From Rhyzopertha dominica (lineage: Eukaryota > Arthropoda > Insecta > Coleoptera > Bostrichidae): a DNA stretch of 64,000 bases. The DNA lies in assembly GCA_025024175.1 (NCBI GenBank), contig QCXZ01000041.1, forward strand, positions 27,771,786 through 27,835,785. Reading direction: 5' to 3'. Shown here piece after piece: positions 25,140 through 37,373 of the stretch (position 1 is its first letter; each line of letters starts with the position of its first letter). The position numbers and the translations under genes are program-made. The notes under the pieces are model-generated. The model was not told the DNA's origin. It did no database searches and saw only the letters and a program-made list of their open reading frames with translations.

Positions 25140-25386
25140 GCAAAAAATTAACGCACGCGAGCGCAAGCGCGTTCCTCACAATGATGGCGGGACTCGCTTG
25201 ATTCGATTATCTCCGCACTGCGCCGCTCCCCTAGCTGTCGTCAACTATATAAGCCGAGTGATAGCGCGCGCGTGCTCCTATAATAAACAGACTTTTGGAG
25301 CGAATAGAGGTGACGACTGGAAGGTATTTGTTGTAGGTACATACAATATGTTCTACTACCCGTGCGAAGCCGGGGTGGGTCGCTAG
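25140..25386 (+). mobile_element. Helitron 3' end and GC-rich body fragment
   Basis: The segment ends with a hairpin CCCG...CGGG at 25359-25374, then GGTGGGTCG, then CTAG at 25383-25386 followed by T. That is the CTRR-with-preceding-hairpin 3' terminus of Helitrons, and the wording CGTGCGAAGCCGGGG is common in insect Helitron ends. The body from about 25150 is much more GC-rich than its neighbours. I could not place the 5' TC end, so the left border is approximate. No Rep/helicase sequence is present. Confidence 0.6.
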
Positions 25387-25387
25387 T

Positions 25388-28170
25388 TTCTAACAACACA
25401 GGCACTGAATGCAGCTTCTTTCCACTTCAGTGTATATTTTTTATCATTTAATATACGCCACGAGTATAATGGCTATACTTCTGTTCCTAGATACCACAGA
25501 ATACTCATTGATGTGTTGTGTGCACAGCAATTACAATCTCACCAATGCGTGTGTTGGGTAGCGTCAAAAATGGCATTTACTTGAAAGTAAAAATTATGTA
25601 TTGTTCACCACATAAAAGAACCAATTACAAATATTACAAAGTTTGGAGGCAAATACCATAGCAGCGCTTACATTAATATTGTCACGGAATCTGGACTCGA
25701 TTAATCCTGTATTTCTAAACTAACACTTTATTTAAAAGCACAAGAGCACAAGTGCTGGTATGCACTAAATAACTACTATACTCCGATCACCGAATAGATG
25801 GAGAAGTCATCACGTGAATTGTATGCATCTTGCATGTTATCGTATTTGATGCTGTTTATTCAAGTTCGACTTAATATTTATAATAAGTTTTTGACTACTG
25901 AACAATTAACTAAAAAAAATGAAATAATTATGGTTTAAAAATTACGCGAAGAACACGCATCATGATCACTCCATCTGTTCGATGATCAGAGTATAGTTCA
26001 ATTTAATACTATATTATAACAGTATAATTAAGTTAACCACTATTTAAAACACTGCACTTCACTATTGCAGTTATTTTATATCATTGGATCGCCTTGCACA
26101 TTTGCTTCACCGTTTTACAAATCGGCCTGGCTCGCACGTCCTCAGTCCTCGCATTGGCTTATATACTACTCTACGAATAGTGTAGAGCCATCTTCCTGTT
26201 TCGCATTAAACTTTTCCGAAGATAGGAAAACAAAAACATGCTGGAAATTGCTTGAACGTGTGTGGTTGCCTAATTCTACATTCCACATCATAAATCTGAG
26301 CCTGTTATTATACCTTACCATATCATTCAAATCTCATTTGATAACGTCAAAACAGAACAATAATAAGTTGCCCTTGATTGGACACCCAATTAAACCTATG
26401 CATAGACAGTGATGAGGAAAAGATGCAACTGTTTAAAGATTAAACAAGGATTTCTCAAACTGTGATTTGTGACACACTTAGGCATCATTTCTGCGACAGC
26501 TTTAAAAGGAAAAAAATAATCAGAACCCAAACACATGTCAATCTAATCCATCCGTCAGATATCAGTATTTAATTCCATAAATAAGCCTGTATGTAAAAGG
26601 ATTGCTTGATTCTCCATGCCTACAAGCCATATTAGCTACCATCTAGGACAAATCCGAAATGAATCTGATGCTTAGGAACCGAGATCTCAATATCCGCGGT
26701 CGGGCGGACGGATCAACCGATACCAAATCGAGCATATACCACTTTTAATGTATCACGCTAATAGAAAATTGGAAGTACATCAGCAAGGCGGGAGTGCTTG
26801 TTTACCGACATTAGGAAAAGTGGTGGGAAGGTGCAATGACAGTTGACGATGGTGCATGGCATATAGCAAAATATCAATTGTTTTGTTAACAGTTGTCATT
26901 TAATGGTGACTTGTTGTTTGCTTTTACCACGGTCTATATTTACCCTTATTATTAAATGCTCCATAAAATTGTTTATAAATAACACAATTAAATTGCTTTA
27001 AATGGACAAAAAATTTAAAAAAAGTCAAAGTAATGTAAGGCGCGTTGTTTTCAAGCAATGATAGCGTCTGCGGATTTATTATGATTTTTTTTCGTTCTGA
27101 TCAATGGTCTTTCATACGAACGAGTCTAAACTCGTTTTCTGCAACTAACAATAAGCTTTCAACTGACATTCGGCCCCATTTGTTTTAAATATCAAGCCGT
27201 TTAAAATGGTCAAGTTCGAACGCCCTTATTTGACATATGACAGCTAAAGGTTAGACGGTTTATAAATGCAGATTCATGCAGCCGAGTAGTAAAGTGGGGT
27301 TATTAAAATAGCAGGTTATTGTGCTCCCAACTGTAACTGTATGACGATCCTACATACTGTAACAATGGGTGAGTAAACATTTTCATTCTTGTTTGCACTT
27401 GCAACACCATGAGTTTCTTTAAGGACAGAGCCGTCGAAATTACGGTCGTTAATATCAACCGTTTCCCGTACATAACTTCACTTGGTAGCTCTTTACTCGT
27501 TTACTACCTTTATTATTTAAATCTGTAACATTTCTTTTACGCAAACTATGTAAAACAACCGACTGAAATCCATTTGGAATTATAAATAAGGCTCGTTTTT
27601 GTAATGGAATACACTTTTCAGATTTAATTGTATCGCCCTCTAAACCTAAATCAACGCTTTCGTATCCCCAATTACAAAACAACCAAGAGGCACGTGTTGT
27701 CGCCTTGAGAAACTTACCAAGCCTAACAATTGTTAAAATTTACTATAAAATAGTAAAAGTTTAACAGATACAGCAGTAAATGCTACATTCGATTTGCCCA
27801 CCATGCAGCAAGAAGACAGTGGGGAAAAAACCAAAAGAAATAAGGATGTTCTCCACTGCAATATCAACTGATGATGTGCATGGAGTTGTATTGCTAATGA
27901 TTGATTCATGTTGATACCTGTCCCTTCCAAAAAGCAGTTTGCATTCAGCTGACGCAATAGTTGAAACCGGTAGATCACACACAACCTCACGATTTCTTAA
28001 ACCGGGTCCTGTAAGCATCTAATACTAATTAAAAATAAATAATATATCATCACTATTATTATTATCTAAAGCTAATAGCGACCAATGCATCCCTAAAGCC
28101 TGATAATTTGGTACCGTTTATAATCGCTTTTTTATGAACAAGCAGGTTAAACATATTGGTACAGTTGTAT
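25388..28170. other. unassigned sequence
   Basis: No gene recognised. The 115-codon frame at 26065-26412 matches nothing known. On the minus strand a TATATAAG box near 26160 lies next to a GC-richer stretch, which could be a promoter or a fragment of an LTR. The inverted repeat at 25774-25997 is listed separately. Confidence 0.4.
25774..25997. repeat. imperfect inverted repeat, ~36-bp arms
   Basis: ACTATACTCCGATCACCGAA at 25774 and, inverted, ACTATACTCTGATCATCGAA ending at 25997, continuing through AGATGGAG. The spacer is about 150 bp. Perhaps the ends of a small fold-back element. Confidence 0.55.
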
Positions 28171-28175
28171 GTCCT

Positions 28176-28400
28176 GAACTGGACTATATGGACTTGAGAC
28201 ATCTTGGCTTCCAACAAGATGTTGCTACATGTCATATATCAAGCAATACAATTCTGCCATTGGATGAGAAATTGATAGATCGCATTATTTCAAGCAACTG
28301 AATATGTACATCAACTATTTAGACCCCTAGATGGCGTGATTCGCCACTGTTGGACTTTTACCTATATGAGCATACTTAAAAAGGATAGAATTCAAGCTAA
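28176..28400 (+). pseudogene. Tc1/mariner-like transposase fragment (catalytic region)
   Basis: A frame reads ELDYMDLRHLGFQQDVATCH, matching the second catalytic block (family form FQQDGA-CH) of a large insect transposase group. It continues to DRIIS. After stops and indels, LLDFYL recalls the conserved L-P-DF-L-G block. It has several stops and is clearly dead. Confidence 0.6.
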
Positions 28401-31070
28401 TGATATATCAATGTTCATGTTCAAAATGCCATTGTCAGTTAAAATAATATTTTAATTCAAAATATTCAGATCCGATGCAAATGTAAGTTTTGTTTGTAAA
28501 ACAACTATATTTTTCAGTAGGTTTTTTGATACAGGTGTTGCTCTTAATCTATCATCTTTATTTTCAAATTCCACAGCCTAACTTTTGTAATTAATTAACA
28601 CCACTAATAAAGTTTCTTTTAGTAAACGGGAATTATTACTAAAACAAGACTTACTTACAAGTTACCAATGAAATTTCACAAATCGAATTCACAAATGTGT
28701 TTTCCTCGACGTAAAATCTAGACAAGCACTATCGCACAATTGCAAATTTAAATTGGTGTGTAGTAGTTATATCTGAAATAAATTACTTTCGCTGACATTC
28801 GCATCTGCTTAGTTCTCTGTAATTTGTAATTTGCGGTTTTATGGGTTTTGTTGCCAATCTAGATAATCGTTCCCCCGAGGGAGTGATGTGATTGACGCAA
28901 CTATCGCTTCCACAGATACATATTTTTTTCTGGAAATTTTAAAACAGTTATAACTGAAAGGCAAATTATTAATATTATTATTACGTGTAGCCAATAATCA
29001 AATCCTTTAAATATTATACCTGCAAAAGTGGAAAAATTATCTCAATGCAATAAAAAATTAATTTTAATTGACATGGTTTCTTATTATAGATACATCTATG
29101 TAAACGTATTTCTATATTTGCAAATTGATTTTGTATGTATTAATTCATCTAAGTAACTTTTCAAAGCGCTATCAACTACGTTATCTAAAATGACGTCATG
29201 GCTATTTCTGGAGTACGCTTTAGTACTCATTCGTTTAACGGAAGTTCAATGCAGCGATTTAGTAATGCTGCCTTGTAATGACGTATCACTATCCAAACAA
29301 GAACTGTACAGTTCATTTTGTTTCATCCAAGAAACATTGGGGTTGCTATCCTTGTTTGTTCGTCGGCCGTGAAGTATACTAATGTCATTCCGCCTGCGGC
29401 AAAGTTCGTTAGAGCGCCTTTCGAAAGATCAACCTCATTTGGGGAAGTTCGAAAGACACTTTATGAGATGCATTCGCTACATAACAGAAATAGGCCACAT
29501 GCCAGTTGAGAATACACAACTTAATTTTTACTTGTATTTGGCAATATCATCCCAAGGGCGTGAAGTAACTCGATTTGTCCTTTACCCGTGTCAGCGTGTT
29601 TCGTTGTGTTTCGTCGTGTTTTATGTATGGGTCTAATGCTGAAGTTGTTTGGAAACAGCGGTACGATTTTAAACAGATTTGTCAGGGAATTGATAATGCA
29701 ACCAAGGAGAGGGTTGGCTGGCCGACGAAACAAAGGCTTAACAAAAGCGGATTGCGCTCTAGGAAGAACCCTTCCTTTAAATTACGGCTTCAACACCCAC
29801 TTCTGATTACATCTTAACCGACAAACTTAATATGATTCTCCTCCGGCACTGTTCATTAAAATTTGGAACAAAGTTAAAATTAATAAATAAATCGTCAAGA
29901 TCAGTTGGGTACACATTGTTTTTAATATCCTAGTCTACCTCCACTATGCTGATGAATTAATCTTTATACTTATAGTTTGGCAGGCTTCATAATATATAAG
30001 TTTTCTACAAATAAAAGAGGACCTCGTTTATACAAGATATTTACAATGAATTAAATAGATTGTTGAGTATTTCGCCAGATAAAACTTTTTTGTTCTGATT
30101 ATACAGGATGGAATTGAGGACAATAAATAAATGTAAAAAAAAACAGAACACAAAGTTATCGACATGTACTTCAATCATAGACAAAAATAAATTAGTTCCG
30201 AATTTTTAAGCACATTGAAGCAAATCCATTGTTTTGATAAAATCCATTAACTTACTCTATACCTACTTAAGATCCCAATAATATCATCTAAATTTACTAC
30301 CATAAACAATAAAGTATCGCACCGCAACGAATAAAGAAGCAATGTAGAAACGTACAAATAACTAACGCAACAATAACAAGTTTGAGACAACGTTGTGTTG
30401 TTTTTTGAATCGAAATATTCGCTACCTCTTAATGTAACTGACACCATGTTACACGTACTTTCTTACTATAATAATTTCAGACAGCAGGATAATCATTGGA
30501 CTAAACGTAGGTATGCAGTATGAACCCATGTAGTTTTGTGCATGTTCTAATTAATAAAACAAAAGCTCAAATTCTAAAGGTGCTTATGATTTGTAGTTAA
30601 TTTTAGAACAATAAAAATGCAGCTATTTCTTCCATAACATTGTAATAGTTGCTATAGTTGTTCCTGTACCTACAAATATCCACGGCACTTGTCCATATTG
30701 TGGAAAAAACTTTATAGTGTTTTCAGATCTTTTAGATAAAAATAAGCAACTGACTTATTTCAGTTCGAGTTTTATAGGCACCGCCCAATTCAGCATTCAG
30801 AGTAGCTCAACACATTAGATTAAAGAGCTTCATTCCTAGACTGTTCAAGATTGCTGGCTGCATGGATTGTATCATGCGTACAGTGTAGATATTGTGCCTT
30901 GAAAATCGATCACATTTAGTCAAATTTAAAGTATAAGCTAGTTTTCTAGCATTGCGCAGCCCGATGTTATCTGTAAGCTCCATTCTAGAACCACTATTTT
31001 TGATTTGTAACATGGTTTTAAAGCGGATTTCACACAGGTAGAAAATCCTATTTAAAAACAACATACACTT
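28401..31070. other. unassigned sequence
   Basis: No gene recognised. Overlapping short frames at 29190-29820 in several phases share no known motif. This is a moderately less AT-rich patch that could be old element or exon debris. Confidence 0.4.
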
Positions 31071-31076
31071 ATATTA

Positions 31077-31127
31077 TTACTACATTCTTTTGGAGTCAAA
31101 TGACAAAACTCCAAAAGAATGTAGTAA
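31077..31127. repeat. perfect hairpin, 20-bp arms, 11-nt loop
   Basis: TTACTACATTCTTTTGGAGT at 31077-31096 is perfectly complementary to 31108-31127. The loop is CAAATGACAAA. It lies about 110 bp upstream of the transposase fragment at 31236. Confidence 0.9.
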
Positions 31128-31235
31128 AATTATTAAGACTTACCATCAAAGCCAATGTTCAATAAAGGTAAGTTAGCGTGAATTACATGCACATTATGTT
31201 ACTGTAAACAGGGTTCGAAAAGTTCTAGTTCCAAC

Positions 31236-31521
31236 AAGAAAGAGCTATATTGCCAACGAAACCATCATATTGCAAGAGTGTTTTAGTGATGTTATTTCAA
31301 GAAATGGTCCTGTCAGTTTTCTAGCATGGTCTTGTGATTCGACGCCATGCGACTTCTACCTGGGGGGTTATTTAAAGTATAAGGTCTACGCTAATAATCC
31401 CAGAACAATTGAGGAGTCAAAAATTAGTATAAGAAATGGTATTCAAGAAATACCGGCCAGAACGTGTGAAAATGTGATGATAACTTGGACTGATCGGATG
31501 CTCTATTGTGAACAGTCATGA
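31236..31521 (+). pseudogene. Tc1/mariner-like transposase C-terminal fragment
   Basis: The frame covers the end of the catalytic domain. Blocks in order are ETIILQECFSDVISRNGP, STPCDFYLGGYLKYKVY, NNPRTIEESK, and ENVMITWTDRMLYC. In related insect transposases the second block is usually D-TP-DF-LWGY-K. The first catalytic Asp region is absent. Upstream sequence in the same frame (from about 31236) extends the similarity. The fragment is short but has few stops, so it is younger or less damaged than the one at 28.2 kb. Confidence 0.65.
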
Positions 31522-31883
31522 TGCATATTTGAGCAACATTATTTTTAAATCATAGTTGTAATTAGATATTCTTTCAAATGCTATTTTTCATTTTTAAAAA
31601 TCACCCTTTATTACTAATAAAAATATTCTGTTCACATCATGAGATATAGTAACGACAGTACAATTTACATCAGTTTAGATACATTATATGTATTTTGAAT
31701 AATAATTATGTTGAAAATATCCTTTACTTTTGATACTTTCTGTCAGTGCCGTGTAATGCAATATATTTTGGACTTTTAAAAACATACATTTATAGCTATT
31801 TATGGACGGCTACGTAACGCCTTATTTATTAGCCCCACTAGCTGCTCTATATACTGCGCCTACAGTTCAGTTTCATAGAGTTG
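31522..31883. other. unassigned sequence
   Basis: No gene recognised. Its right border is the target duplication of the second hAT element. Confidence 0.5.
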
Positions 31884-32210
31884 CTTACAAGCAGGGTTGG
31901 CAAAAACATGTTTTTTTATAATTAAACAAAACAAACAGTTTTTTTAATTTAATCATGTTTAAATCGTTTTAAACATGTTTTTTTTTAATTTAGTTAAAAA
32001 CATGTTTAAAACGTTTTAAACACTGTTTTAAACATAAACTGTCATGCAAATTTACTATACATAGTAATGAAAATAAATACGAGCAGATGGCGCGGAGCGT
32101 AGCAGTTGTCTAAAAATCCCTAGATGACTACAATTATCAGTTGTCATTTGTCTTTTTTGTTTACGCAACAATTTTAGTTATTATGAGTCGGTTTCCCTTT
32201 TCTATTTTAA

Positions 32211-33127
32211 GAGGGGCATTTACTTGGAGCGATCGGGCGGAAATGTAAATTATGCAACCCATATTACCAGCGGGACATGGGACGTAAGAGGGTAGCCGAT
32301 AGGTTGACATCGCCCAAAGATCGTACGAGCAACAGACGGGCTAAACTAATATTCGGAAAATTGCTGACTGTAGGGTGTGCACAAAAAAGTAAGCATGATA
32401 TTAGTAACTTACTATGATATTATACCAGGTTACTCAAAATATGGAATAACCCATTTATTTCTGTAAATATGAACTATATAACATTTCGTTCTAACTGCAT
32501 GATTTCTGTAGGAACTTTTATAACAATTTTTCTTCCGCCTCCCCATTGCTTCGGCAGACAGCAAATTAATGTGAAAGAGCTTTTAACATTAAACTTGTCC
32601 CATGTAATTACTAATTAGACATACAATCTTAGAAATCCAGCCATATCGGAATAGATCGTATACCGCTCGATCATTCCCGACAGGATTGTATCTTAGCTTC
32701 ACTGTTCTCTGGATACCACGCGACGGACCTGTTGGGGATGGGCATTCACATTCTGCTCTCGTGACGGACTCGTGCGAAAGGGTTTGCGGTTTTAGATTTT
32801 TTGAATGTTTTTACTCATTTATCATGCTCATGTTTTTTGGTAGTGTACAAAGAAATATGTAGCTACAACGTGGAGTTCGATTTTTCGTTTAGGTGCCTTA
32901 GTTTTCGAGAAATAGCTCGCCAAAAATACGCATTTTTAAGCAAAATATAACAACAAATATTTACATTACTGTACCAAATTCAGAAAAAACTCGAACTCTA
33001 CGTTGTAGCTACATCTTTTGTCATTGCCATGTCGAAATTTTACTTCGAAAAAGTTTCGAATAACTCGGTAAAATGTAAAACGGTAGGTGCTTAAAATGAC
33101 CCGATTCGCTTTAGGTAAACGCCCCTC
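32211..33127. mobile_element. TTAA-flanked TIR element (piggyBac/Kolobok-type duplication)
   Basis: The termini GAGGGGCATTTAC (left) and, inverted, GAGGGGCGTTTACC (right) are flanked by TTAA (32207-32210 and 33128-33131). Similarity of the ends extends about 30 bp with gaps. An internal inverted repeat around ATGTAGCTACAACGT lies at 32857-32886 and 32985-33014. It has no transposase frame. TTAA duplication is known for piggyBac and Kolobok. The termini do not decide between them. Confidence 0.7.
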
Positions 33128-33194
33128 TTAAACTAGAATCAACATTGTTCTTAAAATCCAGACCAATCACATACCCCAATTTAAGGTTACTGGG

Positions 33195-33395
33195 TTGATT
33201 TTAGCTAATATCAACTTTAACAAAGAGAATAGAAACCGACATTGTCTGTTTAAAAGTTTAAAGTTCAACAGTTACAATGGCGTAGTAGGAATGATGCAGT
33301 GTGGAATAACTGACAAAATTAAGGTGCAAAATGGTAGAATGCGAGCTCAATGCAAGAGGTGCAAAAAAGATATGGTTACACTAGTAAAAAAGTAA
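33195..33395 (+). pseudogene. BED-zinc-finger-like remnant of hAT transposase
   Basis: The 66-codon frame ends RMRAQCKRCKKDMVTLVKK. A CxxC pair after a short basic stretch is typical of the BED finger at the N-terminus of hAT transposases. The His pair that should follow is cut off by a stop. Its position inside the hAT borders supports the reading. No catalytic or dimerisation domain follows. Confidence 0.45.
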
Positions 33396-33609
33396 AAATG
33401 CTGTTATTTTTTTTATTCTCTATTTATTGTTTTTTATATTCCTAAGTTCTGATAACTATTTGTTTTTTTTGTACTAGAGATATAATTATCTAGTAAGTGT
33501 TGAATGAACCTCTTATTTATTGTTTTGTAATATTGGACCAGAAACACAAATTTTTCTGTTATGTTAAGTTTAAGACTTTTAAACAATGTAAACTGGTCCA
33601 TTTTACTCT
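33396..33609. other. remainder of hAT element 2, non-coding
   Basis: AT-rich sequence between the BED-like remnant and the Penelope-like element, with no feature recognised. Confidence 0.5.
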
Positions 33610-33696
33610 AAGTGGATATAAGAGTAATGTTTACTTCTACAATAAGTTTTGACGAAGTCTATCAAATCCACTATATTTAATGAATAGGCAAAGCGC

Positions 33697-33722
33697 TTTC
33701 AGCTGTAATTAGCCATCATCAG
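33697..33722 (-). ncRNA. hammerhead-like core in the inverted Penelope tail
   Basis: On the minus strand CTGATGA is followed by a 4-bp stem GGCT/AGCT and then GAAA. Downstream comes GCGCTTTGCC and then TA, which could supply the cleavage-site context. It is the mirror copy of the motif at 50821-50846. Minimal hammerheads with weak stems are known from Penelope-like terminal repeats. Activity is not shown. Confidence 0.45.
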
Positions 33723-33842
33723 TCCCTCATTGTGTAAAAAAGATACAAAAGAATTTATAAACCTGACATTGTCAAAATCGAAACAAGCAATCTTGACTTC
33801 AAACAAACAAGTAGCCTGCATGCCAAAAGCACAAACATGAAA

Positions 33843-33920
33843 TTAATGATCAAATAAAGAATTTAGAAAAGGACAACTAAAATTACAAAAATCATTCAAA
33901 ATTGTAAAATTACCATTTTG
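33843..33920 (-). pseudogene. inverted copy of the Penelope ORF C-terminus
   Basis: The minus-strand frame ends NGNFTILNDFCNFSCPFLNS and then LFDH-stop. This is the same C-terminus found on the plus strand at 50622-50700, with an F/I change. Confidence 0.75.
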
Positions 33921-33946
33921 CTCGCAATAAAGACAAAATTCCAGTT

Positions 33947-34211
33947 TTGAATCATTCGGGAGTTTATAGTTTTTCTTGTAACGATTGTAATTCTGTTTAT
34001 ATTGGTCAAAGCGGAAGATCCTTTTCAATTAGAGGCAACGAACACTTGAAACAATATGAAAAATATAAAAATACTGATATAGTTAATACAAATTCTTCAT
34101 TAGCAAATCATTTATTATCGTTTAAACACATCACCTCTTTAAATAATTTAAATTCTTTACATGTCTGTAATAAATCCTCAAAATTAAATTTTCTAGAAAT
34201 TCTTGAAATAT
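33947..34211 (+). pseudogene. Penelope-like GIY-YIG endonuclease domain, 5' part
   Basis: The frame begins in the GIY-YIG domain (GVYSFSCNDCNSVYIGQSGR) with the conserved GVY, Cys pair, YIG, Arg and EH residues of the endonuclease that follows the RT in Penelope-like proteins. After ...EILEI at 34211 the frame enters the gypsy LTR. It resumes in the same phase at 50612 when one ATAT duplication is discounted. The upstream RT part is missing because an inverted tail copy abuts the domain at about 33940. Confidence 0.8.
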
Positions 34212-35955
34212 TGCGACGCCGTTTTTTTCTACCAATCGATGTTACAACCTATGGTGTCAACCCAGATGTTCCAATGTAGTCCGCGTCCCGCCGCTGCAGT
34301 CGGAGAGTAGGGGGGGTTCCAATATTTTTAACGATAACTATAGGCGCCACAAAATTTTACAAATCCACAGCGGACTACTCAGACGAAAATTTTGAAAAGC
34401 TACGATAGAAATCAAACACCAAAGCTCGGGTAGAAGCGTAGTTTAATTAACGAAAACTATGAGAGGTACAAGTAATGATAAAGAAAGAATAAAGTTTGAA
34501 CCTCAATTAGTTACTTAAGATAGATTGGACTTAAACGACTAAGATAAGAGAATTTCGAACATATAACCAAAATGACACTTAACAATCAACATTAACCCTT
34601 CCCAATGAGCACCACAACTATGTGCCCGGTCACCGAGTACCAGTAAATAACTAGAAAATCTGTGAATCGCCCCTGTTAATTTCCGCACTGGCCAGCGCTT
34701 CGCATTAACGAGTGACGCAACAAAAACGAACGACGAACGAAAAATCGTCACAAACGATCGACAATATCGGTGATAACCGCGAGCAATAGCCCTGTGGCGT
34801 TACAGATAATTTAAAATAATAAATGGAATCGAACTGAAGGTTCGATTGTGAAAGAAGGGTGATGGGACAAGCTATATACTCAAATTCACTAGCTGAAGGC
34901 TCCTACGGCAATGTATATATGAGCTGAAGGCTCGCACAAGTTATTCAAAACAATTACAAGAGCTGAGGGCTCATACAAGTTATTCAAAACAATTACAAGA
35001 GCGGAGGGCTCATACAACAAGTTTTTCCGTTGACGGACAGCTAAATAACCTCAATGTTTACAACGGTTCAAGCAATCACTACCGAGATGGAATCTACACC
35101 GCGGATTCTGCGCTCCGACTTAAGGGTCAACGACCTCCTACTTAAAATTTAAGCTTATCTGCGCTCTCCTGCTGGTTGGGGTCCCACATGTACGGTCCTC
35201 CACACCAAGGGTCGCCAGCTACTAGGGTTGAATCTTCCTAACCGGAAGGATGGCAGCGCAAATTCCCAAATCCAATCCCAAGTGATCAGTCCCAACTCTA
35301 CGATTCTCAACTTCTCCAATCTTCAAAAGCTATCCAGACAGGAATAAGGCCCAGATGTCAATCACACGAACGAAGGCGAAGCGATAGCAATATCGATAAG
35401 TATACGATAAGATAAGATGAGAACCGAAAAGGAAAGAAAATAAAAGAGCCCTAAAATATTAAGGAGGGTATTAATACTCGTTCGATTAATTAGTATTTTA
35501 CTCACTATAGTTGGTGTGCGGCTCTGATTGCAGAAATATTCGTGGCAAATCTTGTCGATAACCCAAAATCCCAAAATGGTCACGTGTGGATGTTCAATAA
35601 TGCAAAATCAACCATTCAGCCAATTCCAAAAGCCCAACTTACATCCACCAGTCTAATTGAAGATTTTCCAAGCGGATCCCACTATGGTAACCAATCGATG
35701 GTCTATTTACTTAGAAAAAATCTTCCCAAAAATCGACAATACCACGTTCTCACATTCAATTCGCAACAGGTCAAAATGCCAAAAGGAAAGAGGAAATTCT
35801 TTCCGCTGTCAAGTGACTCGCTCAGAATCTACGCGCAAGCGTTAGGCTTAACGACGGAAGTGTCTGCAGTACCGATGTAATGGTTTCAGGTTCACTGTGT
35901 ACAACGAGAAGCCTACGCGCCAGGCGTGAGCGACTGACAAAATATGAATGTTACA
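34212..35955 (-). repeat. gypsy 3' LTR of unit A (outer left)
   Basis: 1744 bp, beginning TGCGACGCC and ending AATGTTACA on the plus strand. It contains a short tandem block of about 38-bp units around GAGCTGAGGGCTCATACAAG (34940-35015). It has the same length as the outer right LTR and differs from it at only a few bases by eye. Confidence 0.9.
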
Positions 35956-37133
35956 ATCCCCCCTTCACCTAGAAAGAGGTAAATTTCCTCAAATTTACCG
36001 AGCGAGTAAGCTTACGAGCTATCAAAACCCCATTAGTGTCAACAATTCCAAGATAAAACCTTGCCAACCAACATTTCAACATGAGCAATTTCCAATAAAC
36101 AACAAGGATGGAAAGGAAGGCGATTCCAAAGAGAAAAAAGGTTCAAAACACAACGGTAGACGTCCAAGGCAATTCTTCAATATTACGTGGAATTCACCGC
36201 AGTAATCTCGCTGTCACAATTCCGCATCAAGCGACTATATTCAAGCAACAAATCAAATCAATAAGCCAGAATATTATAAATGTGAGGGCAGGAAAGGTAC
36301 TACAATAACCATCAATCATTGCCACCCACAAAAACAGCGAAGAAACTACTAGCGAATAACCACGCCAAGCAACAAGAGTTACTCAACAAGTCAAAGCTAT
36401 CTAGGCAAGATTATAAGTCTAGAGTACAATATCGACGTTATACCGAGTGCAAACACAAAAACAGTCACAAAAGGTGGTATTCGAGAACCAACAAATTAAG
36501 GTCTCGCCGAGGTGGTAAGCGAGAGCCGATATACAAGATCTCAAATAAGGTTCAACTAAGGTCTCGCCGGTGTTATGTACGATAGCCAACATACTAGGTC
36601 TCGCCAAGGTGGTAAGCGAGAGCCAACACACTAGGTCTCGCCGAGGTGGTAAGCGAGAGCCGTGGCCCCAACCAACGCCACGAGCGGTAGCGCGCTTCCA
36701 ATATACAACTAACGCTCCCCCCCCAAAAAAAATATACGAAGTACATATGCAAATCTTAAAGGAAACAATCGAATCAGAAATACGAGCTTTTTCTCCTCAT
36801 CCACACGCAGGGAAAACACCAACAAATTTCGCTGTAGTAAATCCGCCAAAGGCGACAATGTCCAAGCCATCAATCAACCAAATCAACAATCCAACTAGGC
36901 AAGGGCAACCAATAGGGTTGTGACCATCAAATCCACAAATGTGTAAGTTCACAACTCAAAAAAAATGACCACACCCATACAGCGACAAGCAATCACAACA
37001 ATTTCCCTACAGTAACCAAGAGGAACGGCTCGCAATTCTTCAAGTCACCAATAGTGCACACTTGCGACAATACAGCAGACAAGAGAAAATCAATCATACG
37101 TAAAGGAAGGCAAAATCAGAACCGAGATGTGAA
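35956..37133 (-). other. gypsy unit A 3' untranslated region with polypurine tract
   Basis: Lies between the integrase end and the 3' LTR. Next to the LTR the minus strand has GAAGGGGGGAT, the probable polypurine tract (35956-35966). No env-like ORF is visible. The repeat block at 36500-36662 is listed separately. Confidence 0.6.
36500..36662. repeat. dyad-containing repeats in gypsy 3' UTR (unit A)
   Basis: About four copies of a unit around AGGTCTCGCCGAGGTGGTAA followed by GCGAGAGCC. Each copy can fold (CTCGC with GCGAG). The same block recurs in unit B at about 43524-43687. Confidence 0.8.
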
Positions 37134-37373
37134 CTAGTCCGAGGGTTCATCCCTCGTATACGGTTTTAGATCTTGTACGTGCCAGGTACCTACGCTATGT
37201 TCGTTTGCATCAACCAATTCATAAGTCAAATATCCAGTTTTCCTACGTATGCGGAACGGTCCTATATACTTCGGTGCTAATTTCGCCGAGAATTGTCTCG
37301 CCATATCAGAAACAACCTTATTCCGTTTCCAAACTAATTGTCCCACATCATACTGAACCATACGGCGTCTCAA
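37134..37373 (-). pseudogene. gypsy integrase C-terminal GPY/F region, unit A
   Basis: A 79-codon frame containing KLAPKYIGPFRIRRKTGYLT, the GPY/F module of Ty3/gypsy integrases, followed by HVQDLKPY. It is out of phase with the main integrase frame, which ends at 37370. The same phase break is present in unit B. Confidence 0.8.

Noticed and set aside
26065..26412. 115-codon frame as a host gene
   Set aside because: No motif, no splice-site support and atypical composition. Left as unassigned sequence.
35542..35880. 112-codon frame present identically in both outer LTRs
   Set aside because: It lies wholly inside the LTR on the strand opposite to transcription. Its conservation reflects LTR identity, not coding.
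36108..36923. Plus-strand frames in the gypsy 3' UTR, considered as an env or accessory gene
   Set aside because: Wrong strand for the element, low complexity, no signal peptide or membrane segment, and not consistently open in unit B.
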